64,000 nucleotides of DNA from Candidatus Zipacnadia bacterium (GTDB lineage: Bacteria; Armatimonadota; Zipacnadia; Zipacnadales; UBA5352): NCBI GenBank assembly GCA_029821735.1, contig JALGSU010000022.1, positions 25,965 to 89,964 on the forward strand, read 5' to 3'. The stretch's first letter is position 1, and each line of letters opens with the position of its first letter. The notes beneath the pieces were generated by a model. That model made no database searches. It worked only from the letters and a program-made list of their open reading frames with translations, and was not told the origin of the DNA. The translations under genes were made by a program, and so were the position numbers. Below, piece after piece: positions 61,457-64,000 of this stretch.

Positions 61457-61504
61457 ATGTACTGCCCCGGGTACTCGGCCCAAGCGTTACGTCAGCCTGG
61501 TCAG
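61457..61504. repeat. Dispersed short repeat, copy 3 (divergent)
   Basis: TACTGCCCCGGGTACTCGGC and CCAAGCGTTACGTCAGCCTG align loosely with copy 1 (TACTGCCCCCCAAAGGTCGG, CCAAGTGTTATGTTAGTG). It lies upstream of the DUF4091 gene. Confidence 0.35.
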
Positions 61505-61515
61505 CACTGCTATTG

Positions 61516-61574
61516 CCCACGTCATAGTGCCGCCTACAGTAAGAGAGTTCCGGTCTTGGGGCAGACTTCCTGCC
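61516..61574 (-). repeat. Hairpin-containing upstream repeat, copy D (inverted)
   Basis: The hairpin GGCAG-GAAGT-CTGCC lies at 61574-61560 on the minus strand, followed by a GGAACTCTCTTACTG segment. It is 142 bases before the DUF4091 start. It faces away from copy C at 61772. Between them (61668-61755) is an imperfect inverted repeat, CCGGTGCTGAGAGG with CTCCTGAGCACCGG. Confidence 0.7.
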
Positions 61575-61771
61575 CTTGTCGTTGGGTCGGTCGCGCAGAA
61601 GTGGGTGGAATCCGGGGCCGGCCACAGCGCGTCACACAGTGCCCGTTGCAGAGCCACTTTCTCCTGAGAACCCGGTGCTGAGAGGTGTACCGGGCAGGGA
61701 TGAAGGCATTGCCCGACAAAGCAGGCAAACTCCTGAGCACCGGACTTCCGGGCTTACGGTTGAGGAGCAAC

Positions 61772-61830
61772 GGCAGGAAGTCTGCCTCACAGGCTGAACA
61801 CTCTCACTGCAGGTGGTATCAATATGAGGG
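61772..61830 (+). repeat. Hairpin-containing upstream repeat, copy C
   Basis: The hairpin is at 61772-61786, followed by TCACAGGCTGAACACTCTCA and CTGCAGGTGGTATCAA, nearly identical to copy A. It lies 91 bases before the gene at 61877. Confidence 0.75.
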
Positions 61831-61876
61831 CAAGACCATCCAGCGAAGTCTGCCGAGCAGTCCGGAGGCACTGAGA

Positions 61877-63386
61877 ATGCGAGGAACATCCCTTATGATA
61901 GTGAGTATCATGGCCGTGGTTGCAGCGGCGGGCGGCGCCCAGGCCGACGACGTCCGTGAGATCGGGGGCAGCAAGCAACTCTTCATCGACGAGGGAATGG
62001 TAGAGTCGATGGAAGAGGTGCGTTTCACGCTCAACCCCGCGCAGCGCGCGGGCGAGGTACTCCGCGCCACTGAGCCATGGGAGGCCGCGGGCCTCGGCTA
62101 TGTTACGGTCACCCAGGAGGGTGGCCGGTTCCAGATGTGGTACAGCGTGTGGTACTGGGATCCCGACATCAAGGGGCACTGGATGGACCGGCTCGCCTAC
62201 GCTGAGTCGGCCGACGGCATCAACTGGGAGAAGCCGAGGCTGGGGCAGTATGAGTTCGATGGGTCGACGGACAACAACCTGGTCGCAGTGGGCAAGTGTG
62301 GGTATGCCCACGGGGGAAGTGTCTTCATCGACCCTAACGCCGCGTCACCAGACGAGAAATACAAGATGGCCTTCGGGGACTTCTATCGCGTCTACCCTTA
62401 TCCCGGATGTCCGCAGCACACGAGCATCAGCGGGGCGGTCTCGGCCGACGGCGTCCACTGGCAGTCGATCGACACGCCGCACGGCCTGCTGTTCCCGTCG
62501 GGCGGAACCGACACCCAGAACGTCTGCTTCTGGGACCCACACCTCGAGAGGTACGTGGCCTACTGCCGCGTGAACGTGTACCGCAAGGACGACCAGGGCG
62601 AGCCTTTCAGGCCTGCCTCCCGACGCATTGGGCGCAGCGAGTCCAAGCTGTTTCGCGAGTTTCCCCGCGCTGTGGAGATAGCAGCCCCTGACGAGCTCGA
62701 TCCCGGCGGCGCCTGGGGCAGCGGACTCTACAACAGCGCCGCGACGATCTACCCGTTCGCGCCGGGCGTCTACCTGTTCTTCCCCTCCGTCCACCACTAC
62801 GGTAGCGGTCTGTGTGAGATCACGTTCGCGAGTAGCCGCGATGGCGTCCAGCTCGACAGGCGCTTCCGTCAGTCGTACGTGCCCGTTGATCCTGGTGCCC
62901 GGCACCTCGGGGAGCAGATCGGGTATTCCGCCTACATGGGGCCCGGCATGGTCCGCGTCGGCGATGAGCTGTGGATGTACGGTGTTGAGCACGAAACGCC
63001 GCACAACGGGCGGTGGTATGGGCGCAGCGTTCCCGGAGCCGTCCACCGGTACCGCCAGCGGGAAGGCAGGCACGGTCACTACGAAACCGTTCGTGCTCCG
63101 AGGCGCAACACTGGAGATCAACGCTAACGCCGGCCTCGCGCCGGCCGAACCACCCGGCGAAGCCGGCAGTTCTATCATAGTTGAGCTCCTCGACCTGGAC
63201 GGCAATGTGCTTGGGGCGTCGCAACCATTGCACGGGGATGGTGTGGCCCTCAGACCCGTCTGGGGAGAAGGCGGCAACCCGGCGGCGCACATTGGGGAAC
63301 CGGTGCGGCTACGGATGAGGCTGGACATGGCGAAGCTCTATGCCTTCCAGATCGTGGACGCGGAGCCTGTCCCAGTGCCGGACTAA
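61877..63386 (+). CDS. Secreted GH32/43-like propeller glycosidase, frameshifted
   Basis: The ATG at 61877 follows GGAGG and starts a signal peptide (MIVSIMAVVAAAGGAQA). The product shows GGSKQLFIDEGMVESMEEV, the opening of a family common in glycan-degrading Armatimonadota and Planctomycetes. Propeller motifs follow: FQMWYSVWYWDPD, RLAYAESADGINWEKP, SADGVHWQSID, ASSRDGVQLDR. The frame changes near 63070; the C-terminal beta-sandwich (TTKPFVLRGATLEINANA, IIVELLDLDGNVLG) is in another frame ending at 63386. Without the break the protein would be near 500 residues. The substrate is unknown. Confidence 0.72.
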
Positions 63387-63572
63387 CACTCCCTAAAGAC
63401 CTCAGAGCTGATCTGTGGGCTGACCCCGCCCACAGGTGACACCAACCCTATGAGACACTTGCGGTCAGTGGCATCTGGCAGACGTATGTGCCTGCTGACT
63501 GTTGGCAGGAATTGCCCGTCAGGCGACGAACAGCATTCTTAACGCTCACACAGTGGTTCTGCGGGTACGGGG

Positions 63573-63847
63573 GTGCATGCTGTGTACGCGATCCGGCGGT
63601 CACTTCGCGCTCTGTTCCTCCCTCTGTTGGGTTCCCTCCTTGCAGTCGTCCTGATCGGTTGCGGCTCACACGCGCCGACGATGCCCTCGCCTGACGGGGG
63701 CGGCGGTGGCGGCGATCTGATTGAGGTCGTTGACTTCATCGTGGCGCCACGTGAGGTCCGACGTTTCGACCATGATACCACCGTGCACGCTAGCGGAATT
63801 GTGCTGATCGAGGGCACTGTCATCGGCGCCGACGGCTCAGGCGGGCC
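63573..63847 (+). pseudogene. Lipoprotein gene interrupted by an IS630-family element
   Basis: From a GTG at 63573 the frame gives a lipoprotein signal (ALFLPLLGSLLAVVLIGCGS, lipobox L-I-G-C), a Gly-rich linker and a beta-rich start (LIEVVDFIVAPREVRRFDHD, HASGIVLIEGTVIGADG). Around 63845 coding sense switches abruptly to a transposase in another frame, so the gene is truncated by insertion. The mature protein was probably an outer-surface beta-helix or repeat protein. The short gap 63387-63572 shows no other feature. Confidence 0.6.
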
Positions 63848-64000
63848 ATGCGCCGACATCGCATCAGCCTGCAGCGTCGGCGCAGTTGGTGCATCAGCAA
63901 CGATCCGGACTTTGTCTCAAAGGCCGCTGATATCGTTGGCCTGTATCTTAACCCACCTGAGGGCGCGGTGGTGTTGTGCATGGACGAAAAGCCCAGTATC
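63848..64000 (+). mobile_element. IS630-family transposase, N-terminal part missing, runs off window
   Basis: The frame from 63848 reads HRISLQRRRSWCISNDPDFV, then SKAADIVGLYLNPPEGAVVL and CMDEKPSI at the window end. The V-D-E-K-P-x-I-Q motif (here MDEKPSI) contains the first catalytic Asp of IS630/mariner-type DDE transposases. Upstream helix-turn-helix sequence is missing or continues from the lipoprotein junction, so this may be a partial copy. Confidence 0.8.

Overview
This is a high-GC bacterial chromosome segment with no rRNA, tRNA or ribosomal-protein marker. Short proteins ending in H-X9-DG motifs, many secreted beta-helix and beta-propeller carbohydrate-active proteins, a sulfatase and DUF4091/DUF4185-type families resemble Armatimonadota, Planctomycetota or Lentisphaerota. 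Armatimonadota is my best guess and is an inference.

Layout. 1-5.4 kb: end of a sulfatase, two H-X9-DG proteins, a DUF4185-like propeller and a frameshifted beta-helix protein. 5.57-5.99 kb: RNase P RNA, followed at once by a tyrosine recombinase. 7.2-21.3 kb: a conflict or signalling island with two giant DUF4062-NTPase proteins (one with 14 WD40 blades, one with 14 TPR-like units), a PfkB-like/AAA ATPase, a SLOG-like nucleotide sensor and a membrane TrkA-RyR protein. 21.5-26.2 kb: a replicon-like module with a CI-like repressor, three evenly spaced operator sites, a divergent recombinase plus prim-pol primase, nine 37-bp iteron-like repeats and a Cys-rich protein. 26.3-38.5 kb: two catalytic-domain-only tyrosine recombinases, each followed by a copy of a ~440-bp noncoding repeat. 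Around them lie wrecked genes (a third recombinase, IS3, an SGNH-type esterase, a helicase, a propeller protein) and two intact secreted enzymes. 38.6-41.6 kb: a heparinase II/III-like protein with a large inserted segment.

42.0-48.1 kb, minus strand: a compact RiPP operon, the most interesting system here. In transcription order it encodes a B12-binding radical SAM enzyme, a PqqD-like leader-binding protein, a DUF362 protein with a degenerate B2-like N-terminus, two tiny precursor peptides with a textbook lasso leader motif (YxxPxLxxxGxxxxxT), a truncated third leader, an HPr-kinase-like kinase, a nucleotidyltransferase and a B2 leader peptidase. The predicted cores are only 6 and 7 residues and differ completely between otherwise near-identical gene copies. 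No asparagine-synthetase-like lasso cyclase is present.

48.5-63.4 kb: secreted or cytosolic glycan-degradation genes (GH42-like, beta-helix/CBM9-like, sialidase, DUF4091, GH32/43-like propeller). Several are preceded by the same ~55-bp hairpin-containing repeat, and IS3 debris is interspersed. At the right edge a lipoprotein gene is cut by an IS630-family transposase. Three of the large secreted genes carry single apparent frameshifts, which may be real decay or assembly error.
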